7,954 nucleotides of DNA from CAMCVE01 sp039920645 (GTDB taxonomy: Bacteria > Bdellovibrionota > UBA2428): NCBI GenBank assembly GCA_039920645.1, contig JBDSDI010000012.1, positions 1 through 7,954 of the forward strand, given 5' to 3'. How positions within the stretch are numbered: the first letter of the stretch is position 1; every line of letters begins with the position of its first letter. Shown here one piece after another: positions 1 through 6,858 of the stretch. The notes below the pieces were generated by a model. It did not search any database, was not told where the DNA came from, and worked only from the letters and a program-made list of their open reading frames with translations. Made by a program: the position numbers and the translations under genes.

Positions 1-7
1 AAGAATA

Positions 8-47
8 TTACCCGGATAATATAAGAGAGTCAATATTATCCGGGTAA
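8..47. terminator. Strong stem-loop, possible terminator of the BON gene
   Basis: Two perfectly complementary 15-base arms, 8-22 (TTACCCGGATAATAT) and 33-47, flank a 10-base loop. Read on the minus strand, the hairpin begins 49 bases after the stop codon of the BON gene and is followed by TATTCTT at the window edge, a short U-rich tail. That fits an intrinsic terminator for the BON gene, although the GC pairs lie in the middle of the stem rather than at its base and the tail is cut off by the window edge. It could instead be a dispersed palindromic repeat or an inverted pair of protein-binding sites. Confidence 0.5.
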
Positions 48-72
48 ATTTGAAGGTCTTTAAAAAAATTGG

Positions 73-96
73 GGGAAGTCTCGGAAGGGAAGTCTC
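73..96. repeat. 10-bp direct repeat, 14-bp period
   Basis: GGGAAGTCTC occurs at 73-82 and again at 87-96, separated by GGAA, immediately downstream of the BON stop codon. It is short and may be chance or slippage. No function can be assigned. Confidence 0.4.
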
Positions 97-384
97 TCAG
101 TAACGAGCGTCGTCGACGCTGAGATAACTTTCGACGCCGATGACATTGGGACGCGTCGGAACGATGCGTTCGATCTCGCGAAGAAGCTCGTGACTTTGAA
201 CGCTGCCCTGCAGATGCACGACGCCGCCGCGCACCTTCACCCGAATACGTCGCACGTCCACACCCAGATCGTGTTCGAGAAATAAAATCATCTGAACGGC
301 GGCATCGATTTCTTCCTTCGTAGGATAGTTTTCGGGGCCCTCGTAATGACCGTCTTCATCGTGGTCGTAAGGTTCTTTGAACAT
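97..384 (-). CDS. Small BON-domain protein
   Basis: This encodes a 95-residue soluble protein with no signal peptide or membrane helix, so it is probably cytoplasmic. Residues about 24-91 form a single BON domain: a helix (KEEIDAAVQMILFLEHD), then the strand-turn-strand signature VKVRGGVVHLQGSV, a second helix (HELLREIERIV) and the closing strand (VIGVESYLSV). BON domains bind phospholipids or other ligands and often occur in stress or envelope proteins; stand-alone copies are common and mostly uncharacterised. The N-terminal 20 residues are acidic and Tyr/His-rich (DHDEDGHYEG). I chose the ATG at 384 because a good promoter-like pair places the predicted transcript start on that codon. In-frame alternatives are ATG at 420, with a weak GAAGAG before it, and GTG at 453; both would overlap the promoter. 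The family call is firm and the start is uncertain. Confidence 0.85.
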   Translation of the reverse strand: MFKEPYDHDEDGHYEGPENYPTKEEIDAAVQMILFLEHDLGVDVRRIRVKVRGGVVHLQGSVQSHELLREIERIVPTRPNVIGVESYLSVDDARY

Positions 385-390
385 GCGTAT

Positions 391-420
391 ACTATAAGCC
401 TCAAAAAGACCTGATGTCAT
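391..420 (-). promoter_or_regulatory. Candidate sigma70-type promoter for the BON gene
   Basis: On the minus strand, ATGACA (420-415, 5 of 6 to the -35 consensus) and TATAGT (396-391, 5 of 6 to the -10 consensus) are separated by 18 bases. Six bases (ATACGC) then lead to the ATG at 384, so the predicted first transcribed base is the A of that start codon. This would give a leaderless mRNA. If translation really starts at 420 or 453, the match would be coincidental. Confidence 0.5.
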
Positions 421-423
421 GAT

Positions 424-437
424 CTCTTCACGAAGAG
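424..437. promoter_or_regulatory. Palindrome between two divergent promoters, possible operator
   Basis: CTCTTCACGAAGAG is a 12-of-14 palindrome: 6-base half-sites with a 2-base centre. It lies between the putative -35 element of the BON gene (415-420) and the weak -35 region of the FAD oxidoreductase gene (about 442-447). This is where a shared operator would sit. In the alternative reading, with BON starting at 420, the same sequence could fold in the mRNA and mask the weak ribosome site. The regulator is unknown. Confidence 0.3.
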
Positions 438-441
438 CCCA

Positions 442-469
442 TCGAAGCGCCACATTTGGCTACTAAAAT
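442..469 (+). promoter_or_regulatory. Candidate promoter for the FAD oxidoreductase gene
   Basis: TAAAAT at 464-469 matches the -10 consensus at 5 of 6 positions and is followed by 6 bases (TGAACC) and the ATG at 476, again predicting a transcript start on the start codon. The -35 region is poor: TCGAAG at 442-447 matches 3 of 6 with a 16-base spacer. No Shine-Dalgarno sequence precedes the ATG. Confidence 0.35.
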
Positions 470-475
470 TGAACC

Positions 476-1699
476 ATGGATCTTGTCTCGTCACATTGTT
501 ACTGGAGGCTAAAACACGGATTTCTGAGAAACCAAGCCACACTCGACGCTGACGTTGAGACGGATGTGGTGGTGGTCGGTGGAGGAATATCGGGAGCCAT
601 GATTGCGTACGAGCTCGTGAAGAGGGGTGTCGATACGATTTTGATCGAACGTTTCGATATCGCGTCCGGAAGCACGAGCGCAAGCACGGCCCTCATTCAG
701 TACGAGACGGACCTGAGTCTCGGGGATCTCGCGGAGAGACTCGGGCTTGATACGGCGGAAAGAGTCTACCGTGCGACGTTCGAGGCGCAGTCCCGGGTCC
801 GCAAACTCGCCCTTGAGATCTCCCATACGGAGCTGCGTGAAAAAAAGAATTTTTATCTGGCTTCCGACGTTTCGGATGTCGACGCCCTCGTCCGCGAAAA
901 AGAGCTTCGGGCGAAGATCGGTTTGAAGTCGGAGTTCTTGGACGCAAGCGAGCTGAAAAAGCTTTTCTCTTTCCAGCGAGCCGGCGCGTTGACTTCGAAT
1001 TCTCTCGAAATCGATCCTTATCTTTTCACCCACCAGCTCATTTTCGAGGCTCAGCAGAAGGGTCTGCGCATCTATGACCGAACCGCGCTGGAGTCCTTTG
1101 AGCGCGATTCGGAGTCCGTAACCATCAAGACGCTACGCGGATCACGGATTAAGGCGCGACACCTGGTCTTTGCCGTCGGTTACGAAGCCGCGCGCTTGCT
1201 GCCACCGAAACTTTTTGAACTCCACAGTTCTTTCGCGATGGTCACCAAGCCTCTGGAGTCTTTCAAAGGATGGTTCGAAAAATCTCAGCTTTGGGAAACC
1301 GCACGGCCTTATCTCTACGTACGCTCGACCGCAGATGGTCGCGCGATCGTTGGAGGTCTCGACGAGCCTTTTCGGGATCCTTCGAAAAGAGACGAACTTA
1401 TCGATGCTAAAACGCTTGTTCTGGAGAAACGCTTTCGGGAATTTTTTCCGAAGATCGAATTCTCCACGGCTTATTCGTGGGCGGGCACTTTTGGCGAGAC
1501 GAAGGACTCTCTTCCCTACATCGGGAACTTGCCGGAAAGTCGCAATCTTCATTTTTCTTGCGGTTTTGGGGGCAATGGGACGACCTTCGCTTCGGTCGCA
1601 AGCGAGATGATCGCAGACGCCATCACGGGAAAACTTCATCCGATGAAGGAAATCTTCGGGTTCGAGCGCGCTTATGCGCGCAAAGTTTCGCCGAGATAG
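476..1699 (+). CDS. FAD-dependent oxidoreductase, DAO family (OrdL/COG0665-like)
   Basis: This 407-residue flavoprotein is of normal length for the D-amino-acid oxidase/glycine oxidase superfamily. These enzymes oxidise amines or amino acids, usually with oxygen or a quinone as acceptor. The FAD ADP-binding Rossmann motif VVVVGGGISGAMIAYEL lies at about residues 31-47, with the acidic ribose-binding residue in LIERFDIASGSTSAS. The C-terminal FAD-contact segment SWAGTFGETKDSLPYIG followed by GFGGNGTTFASVASEMIAD (about 334-381) is typical of the OrdL/PuuB branch, as is the N-terminal Tyr-Trp (residues 9-10). There is no signal peptide, so it is probably cytoplasmic. Substrate cannot be read from the sequence and the neighbours do not suggest one. 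It diverges from the BON gene, and its last 28 bases overlap the convergent HTTM gene. The ATG at 476 keeps the conserved N-terminus. Confidence 0.85.
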   Translation: MDLVSSHCYWRLKHGFLRNQATLDADVETDVVVVGGGISGAMIAYELVKRGVDTILIERFDIASGSTSASTALIQYETDLSLGDLAERLGLDTAERVYRATFEAQSRVRKLALEISHTELREKKNFYLASDVSDVDALVREKELRAKIGLKSEFLDASELKKLFSFQRAGALTSNSLEIDPYLFTHQLIFEAQQKGLRIYDRTALESFERDSESVTIKTLRGSRIKARHLVFAVGYEAARLLPPKLFELHSSFAMVTKPLESFKGWFEKSQLWETARPYLYVRSTADGRAIVGGLDEPFRDPSKRDELIDAKTLVLEKRFREFFPKIEFSTAYSWAGTFGETKDSLPYIGNLPESRNLHFSCGFGGNGTTFASVASEMIADAITGKLHPMKEIFGFERAYARKVSPR

Positions 1700-2406
1700 A
1701 TAAGTGCCGGATAGGTCGCAACCCAAACGAATAAGAAACGATTGAGCCCGAGCGCCGCGAAGTTTAAGAGATGGAACGCGAGGGCGAGCACGAGCCATGC
1801 ACTCAGAGTGTGAGGACTCATGAGTGCGGGAACGACGGCGATTTCGAAAAGCATGAGTGTCCAAGACACCGCGAAAGCCGTGGGGGCTTCGCTGAAACTC
1901 CGAACGAGCGTCGCGGGCACGGCGTAGGACGAGTCCTTAAGAGAATCGCGTATTTCCGCGCCCGATCTCCATCGCGATTTTTTGAGCTTAGAGATTCCTG
2001 CGATCACGTAGGACAAGGTTGAGTGAAGGCCGATGTAGACGAGTGCTGCTTTTGTGGCAAGAGGATGCGAGGGAAATGCGAACGCCACGCACAGGGCTGA
2101 GAGAATCACGAGGGTCATAGCATCGGCTCCGCCATTGAAGCTTCCACGAAAATGAACGGAGATCAGAAGGCTCGTCGCGAAAACCACCGCTGCGCTTGGG
2201 GCATGGAAATCGGGGAGCACGATCAGACAAAGCACGCCGAAGAGCTGCATCGCCAAGATCCCTCCGAAATAGCGATCCGTAAACGAGCCTCCGATGCGGG
2301 CAAGGGATTTTCTCAGACTTCGCATTTCGAGATTCTGAAGCAGCACGGCGATGCCGGCGAGAACGCGGGTCAGGTCGAGCGCGGAGGAAAGAGAAAACGT
2401 TGTCAT
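1672..2406 (-). CDS. HTTM-domain integral membrane protein
   Basis: This 244-residue, strongly hydrophobic protein has about six or seven membrane segments (roughly 10-25, 46-64, 70-85, 96-112, 120-138, 176-196 and 202-238). The central part carries features I associate with the HTTM (horizontally transferred transmembrane) domain, shared with vitamin K-dependent gamma-carboxylases and SdpB: a small-residue helix ending YVIAGISKLKKSRWRSGAEI (about 134-152), then TLMLFEIAVV with Glu188, then a helix with Phe-His (211-212) and Asn-Phe. It lacks the large C-terminal extracytoplasmic domain of true carboxylases, so a carboxylase function should not be assumed. Its ATG follows directly on the stop codon of the upstream gene, which indicates translational coupling. 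Its 3' end overlaps the FAD oxidoreductase gene tail to tail. Family call fairly firm; function unknown. Confidence 0.75.
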   Translation of the reverse strand: MTTFSLSSALDLTRVLAGIAVLLQNLEMRSLRKSLARIGGSFTDRYFGGILAMQLFGVLCLIVLPDFHAPSAAVVFATSLLISVHFRGSFNGGADAMTLVILSALCVAFAFPSHPLATKAALVYIGLHSTLSYVIAGISKLKKSRWRSGAEIRDSLKDSSYAVPATLVRSFSEAPTAFAVSWTLMLFEIAVVPALMSPHTLSAWLVLALAFHLLNFAALGLNRFLFVWVATYPALIYLGETLRA

Positions 2407-2823
2407 TTAAGTGGCCTGCACCGAAGAAACAAAGGCGTCTTGCAGTCCGGCCATGTCTTCGTTCTCGAGCACGGCTTGCACTTTAAATTGAAAAAAGCCC
2501 GAATGTGGAAAAGTGACATGCTCTTTCAGAAGCGCCATGCAAACGGCGTAGGTCTCGCTTTTTGCGAAGACGTCGGGATCCTCAAGGTACTGCTGGGCCT
2601 CGACGATGAAGCGCTCGAAACTCGATATCGCGAAAAGCCGCAGGTTTCCCCGAGGATTATGGAAGAGCTGCCAGGCTGTTCGTTCAACAGGAGTGAAGGC
2701 CTCGATCCATGGACCGAGCTCTTCGCGAGTCTCGCCAAAACGGAGCTCGACCCGGCACGCAGCGCCAAATCCGTCGAAGAAGATCCAGCGGGGAACAAGC
2801 GCTTTGAAGTCGGAGAATTTCAC
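2407..2823 (-). CDS. Hypothetical protein, partner of the HTTM protein
   Basis: I do not recognise this 138-residue protein. It has no signal peptide or membrane helix. Its N-terminus contains VPRWIFFDGFGAACRVELRFG (about 10-30). This recalls the Pro-x-Trp-x-Phe-Phe turn followed by a beta strand seen near the start of SdpA and DUF5819-type proteins encoded next to HTTM proteins; I infer this from memory and have not aligned it. The middle is helical and aromatic (ERTAWQLFHNP, FERFIVEAQQYL), and the end has a strand, FFQFKVQAVLE. The stop codon TAA abuts the ATG of the HTTM gene, so the two are almost certainly one operon. The start is GTG with no Shine-Dalgarno sequence; no other in-frame start is visible just upstream although the frame stays open. 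The competing plus-strand frame has shadow-like composition. Confidence 0.7.
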   Translation of the reverse strand: MKFSDFKALVPRWIFFDGFGAACRVELRFGETREELGPWIEAFTPVERTAWQLFHNPRGNLRLFAISSFERFIVEAQQYLEDPDVFAKSETYAVCMALLKEHVTFPHSGFFQFKVQAVLENEDMAGLQDAFVSSVQAT

Positions 2824-2835
2824 GGATGCAGAAGA

Positions 2836-2865
2836 GTCTATGCGCTCTTGTGTGCGGCGTCCAAA
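2836..2865 (-). promoter_or_regulatory. Weak candidate promoter for the HTTM operon
   Basis: On the minus strand, TAGACT (about 2841-2836, 4 of 6 to the -10 consensus) lies 11 bases before the GTG at 2823. A TTGGAC-like -35 is about 18 bases further upstream, within the 59-bp gap to yaeQ. The predicted leader is only a few bases long. It is suggestive only. Confidence 0.2.
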
Positions 2866-2882
2866 CCCGTTAACTCCAAGCC

Positions 2883-3431
2883 GTGGCTTTTGCGACGCTC
2901 TACCGTTTTCGGATCGATCTTTCGGACGTCGATCGTGGGGTCTACGAAGCGCTCGATTTTCGTGCGGCCTTGCACCCCTCAGAAACTCCGGTCTATCTCG
3001 TAACCCGCGTGCTGGCCTTTGCCCTCAACGCCCAAGAAGGGCTCGCGTTCTCCCCCGGTGGACTCAGCGATCCCGATGCGCCCTGTATGAAAGTGGACGA
3101 TGCGGGCGGCGGCGTGCGACTGTGGGTCGAGATTGGTAATCCGAGCGCGCGCAAGCTTCATAAGGCCTCCAAAGCGGCTGATGAAGTTCGGGTCTACACC
3201 TACAAGGATCCGAAGATCTTGCTCGACGACATCCGCTCGCAAGAGGTCCACAGGGCTGAGAGCCTAGGAATCTTTTCCTTCGATCCACGTTTCTTGGAGA
3301 AGCTCGTCGACAGTCTGGAGAAGGACAATGCGTGGAGCCTGCTCTGTAGCGATGGCAGTCTCGTTGTCAGCTTGTCCAAGGACCGGGTCGAACAGAGCGA
3401 GCTGAAGAGGCACGTTGTAAGTTCTCCGTGA
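2883..3431 (+). CDS. yaeQ: YaeQ family protein
   Basis: At 182 residues this is full length for YaeQ (about 181 in E. coli) and is collinear with it. It opens ATLYRFRIDLSDVDRGVYE, equivalent to the E. coli ATIYKATVNVADLDRNQ start, then has the family hallmark HPSE at 31-34, the segment LAFALNAQEGLAFSPGG, and LWVEIGNPSARKLHKASKAADEV (about 80-102). YaeQ has a variant PD-(D/E)XK nuclease-like fold, and the conserved Asp63/Asp65, Glu83 and Lys91/Lys94 region corresponds to that core. No enzymatic activity is firmly established; E. coli YaeQ was reported as a suppressor of rfaH loss. It is a soluble cytoplasmic protein. The start is GTG without a Shine-Dalgarno sequence, supported by alignment to the family N-terminus. 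It lies 33 bp upstream of the FAD dehydrogenase, so co-transcription is likely. Confidence 0.9.
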   Translation: MAFATLYRFRIDLSDVDRGVYEALDFRAALHPSETPVYLVTRVLAFALNAQEGLAFSPGGLSDPDAPCMKVDDAGGGVRLWVEIGNPSARKLHKASKAADEVRVYTYKDPKILLDDIRSQEVHRAESLGIFSFDPRFLEKLVDSLEKDNAWSLLCSDGSLVVSLSKDRVEQSELKRHVVSSP

Positions 3432-3450
3432 AAAGATCGTTCCGTTTAGG

Positions 3451-3456
3451 TAGGAT
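3451..3456 (+). promoter_or_regulatory. AGGA ribosome site or -10-like TAGGAT before the dehydrogenase gene
   Basis: TAGGAT lies 8 bases before the ATG at 3465. The AGGA within it (3452-3455) is at an acceptable Shine-Dalgarno spacing of 9 bases. The same hexamer matches the -10 consensus at 4 of 6 positions and, if used, would give a leader of only about two bases. The two readings cannot be separated from sequence alone. Confidence 0.35.
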
Positions 3457-3464
3457 AAGCGCTC

Positions 3465-5000
3465 ATGGCGGTCTTCGAGAATCTCAAGGTGATGCTGGGC
3501 GAGAGTCTCGAGAAGAGCCTCCGCAAGCTCGATCCCAAAATGGGGTCCTACCGTATTCTGAAGAAGTCTCTGGACGCTCGTCGCAAAGACCGTCTCCATC
3601 ATGTCTATACCGTGGAGACTTTTGCCAGTTCCGAAGCCCCACCCTATGTTTTGGGAGCACCTCAGCGCATTTCTTCGGCAAAGGACTTGCCCACGACGAC
3701 CGTAATCGGCGCAGGTCCGGCCGGACTTTTTGCGGCGCTTTGGCTTCTCGAGAAGGGTATGCCCTGTCAGATCATCGAACGCGGCAAACCCGTACTTCCG
3801 CGTATGAAAGATATTTCGAAACACTGGCGACACGGTCAGGTCCAGGCCGATTCGAACGTCTGTTTCGGCGAAGGCGGCGCGGGTGCGTTCTCTGACGGCA
3901 AGCTTATCACGCGCATCAAGTCGCCCTACAAGCAGTTCGTGATGGAACAGATGGTGCGCTTCGGCGCTCCCGACGAAATTCTCTATCTCGCGAATCCTCA
4001 CGTGGGTTCCAATAAGATCCGCACGATCATCAACAACCTCACGCGCTACCTGAGCGAGAACGGATGTCCGATTCATTTCGAGACGCGCGCCGAGGAGTTC
4101 CGCTGGGAAGAGGGCCGCTTAGCCGAAATCGTGACGAACACGGGCGAGGTCATTCGTTCCGATAACTACGTTCTCGCGACCGGTCACTCGGCGCATGATG
4201 TCTACGAAAAGCTTTTCGCGGGCGAGGTACCCTGCGAAACGCTTAACATCGCGATGGGGTTCAGGGCGGAGCATCCGCAGACTTGGGTGAACGAAGCTCA
4301 GTATGGTTCGCGCTGGGAACATCCCGAGCTTCCGGTAGCGAACTACAAGCTCACCTGTCACGACGATCGCACGAGCCTGGGCGTCTATTCCTTCTGCATG
4401 TGTCCCGGGGGTTACGTTCTCGCCTCGAGCGCGCAGCAGGGGCGTATGGTGGTGAACGGCATGTCCAATTACAATCACGGATCTCCCTATGCGAATTCAG
4501 GAATCGTCGTCACGGTTCAAAAAGACAAATGGTTCCCCGGTGGCGCGCGCGAGGGTCTAAAATTCCAAGAAGATATCGAGCGCAAGACGCAGCAAAAAGT
4601 CATCGACGCCGGCGGCACGATCCAAGTCCCCGCGCAACGGGTCGAGGATTTTCTCGCGAACCGCGTGGGGCCCGTCGGCAAGTCCTCATGTCCGAGCGGC
4701 GTGATCGCCGTGAATCTGAGAGACATCTACCCGAAGGAGCTCACCGACGCTTTCGTCGAAGCGCTCCACGACTTCAATCGCAAGATGCCGGGTTACGTTG
4801 CCAAAGACGCGCTTCTTCACGGCGTCGAGAGTCGAACCTCTTCTCCGGTGCGCGTGATCCGCGACGACAAGACGCTCGCATCGCCGAAATATACGAATCT
4901 CTATCCCTCGGGCGAAGGTGCAGGGTTTGCAGGTGGCATCACATCGGCTGCGGTTGACGGCATTCGCGTCGCTCAAGCGATCTGCGAAACCGTAGGCTGA
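3465..5000 (+). CDS. FAD-dependent dehydrogenase, COG2509 family
   Basis: This 511-residue soluble flavoprotein is complete for the COG2509 group of uncharacterised NAD(FAD)-utilising dehydrogenases. The N-terminal domain carries the family segment LKKSLDARRKDRLHHVYTVE (about 32-51). The Rossmann FAD motif TVIGAGPAGLFAALWL follows at about 79-94, with ribose-binding Glu in IIERG. Other family blocks are NVCFGEGGAGAFSDGKL, YVLATGHSAHDVYE, YSFCMCPGGYVLASSAQ and the C-terminal FAD-closing motif GEGAGFAGGITSAAVDGIRVA (about 483-503). Two Cys in FCMCPGG may be redox-active or structural; I cannot tell. The physiological substrate is unknown for the family. It lies 33 bp after yaeQ on the same strand, so it is probably transcribed with it. 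It converges on kimA with a 21-bp gap and no clear intrinsic terminator. The ATG is supported by an AGGA sequence. Confidence 0.9.
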   Translation: MAVFENLKVMLGESLEKSLRKLDPKMGSYRILKKSLDARRKDRLHHVYTVETFASSEAPPYVLGAPQRISSAKDLPTTTVIGAGPAGLFAALWLLEKGMPCQIIERGKPVLPRMKDISKHWRHGQVQADSNVCFGEGGAGAFSDGKLITRIKSPYKQFVMEQMVRFGAPDEILYLANPHVGSNKIRTIINNLTRYLSENGCPIHFETRAEEFRWEEGRLAEIVTNTGEVIRSDNYVLATGHSAHDVYEKLFAGEVPCETLNIAMGFRAEHPQTWVNEAQYGSRWEHPELPVANYKLTCHDDRTSLGVYSFCMCPGGYVLASSAQQGRMVVNGMSNYNHGSPYANSGIVVTVQKDKWFPGGAREGLKFQEDIERKTQQKVIDAGGTIQVPAQRVEDFLANRVGPVGKSSCPSGVIAVNLRDIYPKELTDAFVEALHDFNRKMPGYVAKDALLHGVESRTSSPVRVIRDDKTLASPKYTNLYPSGEGAGFAGGITSAAVDGIRVAQAICETVG

Positions 5001-5021
5001 TGAGTTCTCGCTGAGACTTAT

Positions 5022-6851
5022 TTATTCGTGAAGATGGTAACTGACGGCCACGAGGACACGGCGTGGGACGAAACGAAGGCGGGCTCGCATGAAGAGAGCA
5101 GTCTGATTGTGCAGGAAATTATGCCACCAGCGTTTGGTGATGAATTCGGGGATGACCACCGTGATCGTACGGCCGGGCATCTGGCGCTCGAGTTTGTCCA
5201 TGTAGCGGATGACAGGAGTTGTGACCGAGCGGAAGGGCGAAGGAAGGATTACGAGCTTGAGGTTCGGAGTCTCGCCCACGTGTTCGGCCCAGGCAGCTTT
5301 GATGAGCGCAGGATCGCAAGGGGCGACGTCGACGACCACGACGCGGACGTCGTTGGAGATGCCTTGCGCGTACTTCATCGCTTCAAGAACACCGGTATGG
5401 AATCCTGAAATGGGCATCACGACGAGCGAAGGAACAGCGGCTTCGAGTTTCCAATCGGAGGGAAGCGTGAGTTGTCGAGCGACGCTTTCGTAGTGCCAGC
5501 GCGTCGAGCGGAATCCAAAGAGAAGAAGAGGAATGAGCATCAGAATAATCCACGCACCATCGTGGAATTTAGTGATGGTGACAACGCCAAGAACAATGAG
5601 AGTGGCGACGGCACCGAGGAAGTTCACTCCGAGCATCTTGCCCCAGTGGGGTTCGCGGTATTTGAGGTGATGCACGCACATGCCAAACTGGGACAACGTA
5701 AAGGAAAGGAAGACGCCCACCGAATAGAGCGGAATGAGGGCATGAGTGCTCGCACTAAAGAGGATCACGAGGATCGCCGCGAAGAATCCGAGCAAGGCGA
5801 TACCGTTGGAGAAGACGAGACGATCTCCGAGGTTGCTCAACTGGCGGGGCATGTAGCGATCGGAGGCGATGACGGAACTCAGGCGCGGGAAGTCTGCATA
5901 GGCCGTATTTGCCGCGAAGATGAGGATAAGCGCCGTGACGAACTGGAAAATATAATAGAAAAAACCGTGCCCGAAGGTGCGTCGTGCGACCTGTGAGATG
6001 ATCGTTTCGCCTTCTTTGGGGCCGATGCCGTAGTGTTGCGTGAGGAAAGTCACGCCGACGAAGAAGATCACCAGCATGATGACCATGAGCGAGAGGGTGG
6101 TTTTGGCACGGATGGGAGCGGGATCGCGGAAGGCCGTTACGCCGTTGGAGATCGCTTCGATCCCCGTGAGGGCCGCGCAACCGCTTGAGAAGGCTCTCAG
6201 GATGATGAACCAAGAGATGGGTTCGAGGTGGCTCGGATGCAGGAGGCGGTCATCGATCTGGACGTCCGTGGCCGAAAAGACCCTGAAGAGACCGATCGTG
6301 ATCATCACGGTCGTGAAAACGACAAAGAGATAGGTTGGGATCGAGAAAATGGTGCTCGAATCTCGCAATCCGCGCAGGTTGGCGATCGTGAGCATCGCGA
6401 TCACGACAACGCTCATGAGGATCTCGTGGTGGCCGAGCATCGGGAAAGCCGACGTTACGGCAGCGATACCTGCGGAAACCGATACCGCGACCGTGAGCGT
6501 GTAGTCGATGAGAAGCGCTCCGCCCGCGACGAGGCCGGCAGTCTCGCCGAGGTTGTCCTTGGCGACCGAATAGGCTCCGCCGCCGTTAGGATAGAGGGAG
6601 ATAGTTTGGCGATAGGACAGGGCGACGATGATCAGAAGCGTGGCGATGGTGAGGGCGATCGGGAAACTGTAATAGGAAGCGCCCATCGAGACGGCGGCAA
6701 GAATCAGCAGGATTTCTTCGGTGGCGTAAGCGACCGAGCTCAACGCGTCGCTCGAGAAAACGGCAAGTCCGCGCCAAACGGGAAGTTTCTCGTGTTCGAG
6801 GCTGTTTGCCGTAAGAGGTTTGCCGAAAAGGAGTCGTCGAATGTTAATCAT
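5022..6851 (-). CDS. kimA: KimA-type potassium transporter (APC superfamily, KUP-like)
   Basis: This 609-residue inner-membrane protein matches B. subtilis KimA (formerly YdaO, about 607 residues) end to end: twelve hydrophobic segments in the first ~450 residues, then a soluble cytoplasmic C-terminal domain ending in FITKRWWHNFLHNQTALFMRARL. KimA imports K+ with protons. Residues reported to line the potassium site all appear conserved, offset by one: Asp35, Tyr42, Asp116, Tyr117, Thr120, Ser124, Thr229, Glu232 and the Tyr in LIPLYSVGVF. This supports K+ rather than amino-acid transport. The ATG at 6851 (MINIRRLLFGKPL) aligns with the KimA N-terminus; an in-frame TTG at 6911 would add 20 Arg-rich residues and is disfavoured. 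No Shine-Dalgarno is seen. It lies 110 bp downstream of the helicase on the same strand. An automated call might say only amino acid permease. Confidence 0.9.
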   Translation of the reverse strand: MINIRRLLFGKPLTANSLEHEKLPVWRGLAVFSSDALSSVAYATEEILLILAAVSMGASYYSFPIALTIATLLIIVALSYRQTISLYPNGGGAYSVAKDNLGETAGLVAGGALLIDYTLTVAVSVSAGIAAVTSAFPMLGHHEILMSVVVIAMLTIANLRGLRDSSTIFSIPTYLFVVFTTVMITIGLFRVFSATDVQIDDRLLHPSHLEPISWFIILRAFSSGCAALTGIEAISNGVTAFRDPAPIRAKTTLSLMVIMLVIFFVGVTFLTQHYGIGPKEGETIISQVARRTFGHGFFYYIFQFVTALILIFAANTAYADFPRLSSVIASDRYMPRQLSNLGDRLVFSNGIALLGFFAAILVILFSASTHALIPLYSVGVFLSFTLSQFGMCVHHLKYREPHWGKMLGVNFLGAVATLIVLGVVTITKFHDGAWIILMLIPLLLFGFRSTRWHYESVARQLTLPSDWKLEAAVPSLVVMPISGFHTGVLEAMKYAQGISNDVRVVVVDVAPCDPALIKAAWAEHVGETPNLKLVILPSPFRSVTTPVIRYMDKLERQMPGRTITVVIPEFITKRWWHNFLHNQTALFMRARLRFVPRRVLVAVSYHLHE

Positions 6852-6858
6852 AAGCAGT

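Noticed and set aside
1142..1864. 240-codon minus-strand open frame opposite the FAD oxidoreductase
   Set aside because: Arg/Ser-rich shadow of a well-recognised flavoprotein and out of frame with the HTTM gene.
2869..2883. GTTAAC-centred palindrome upstream of yaeQ as an operator
   Set aside because: Only the central six bases are symmetric; the flanks do not pair, so chance is the simpler explanation.
2152..3003. 283-codon plus-strand open frame opposite the HTTM pair
   Set aside because: Its translation is Lys/Arg/His/Glu-rich with no fold pattern, it runs antisense to a clear membrane protein, and it enters the yaeQ gene in another frame.
3264..4076. 270-codon minus-strand open frame opposite yaeQ and the COG2509 gene
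   Set aside because: It lies antisense to two strongly recognised genes, its translation has no recognisable domain, and it is explained by GC-biased codon use of the real genes.
5001..5021. Shared terminator between the convergent COG2509 and kimA genes
   Set aside because: The 21-bp gap contains no stem of useful length and no T-run.
5472..5996. 174-codon plus-strand open frame opposite kimA
   Set aside because: Highly charged, Glu/Asp/Arg-rich translation typical of the complement of membrane-protein codons; no independent start signal or domain.
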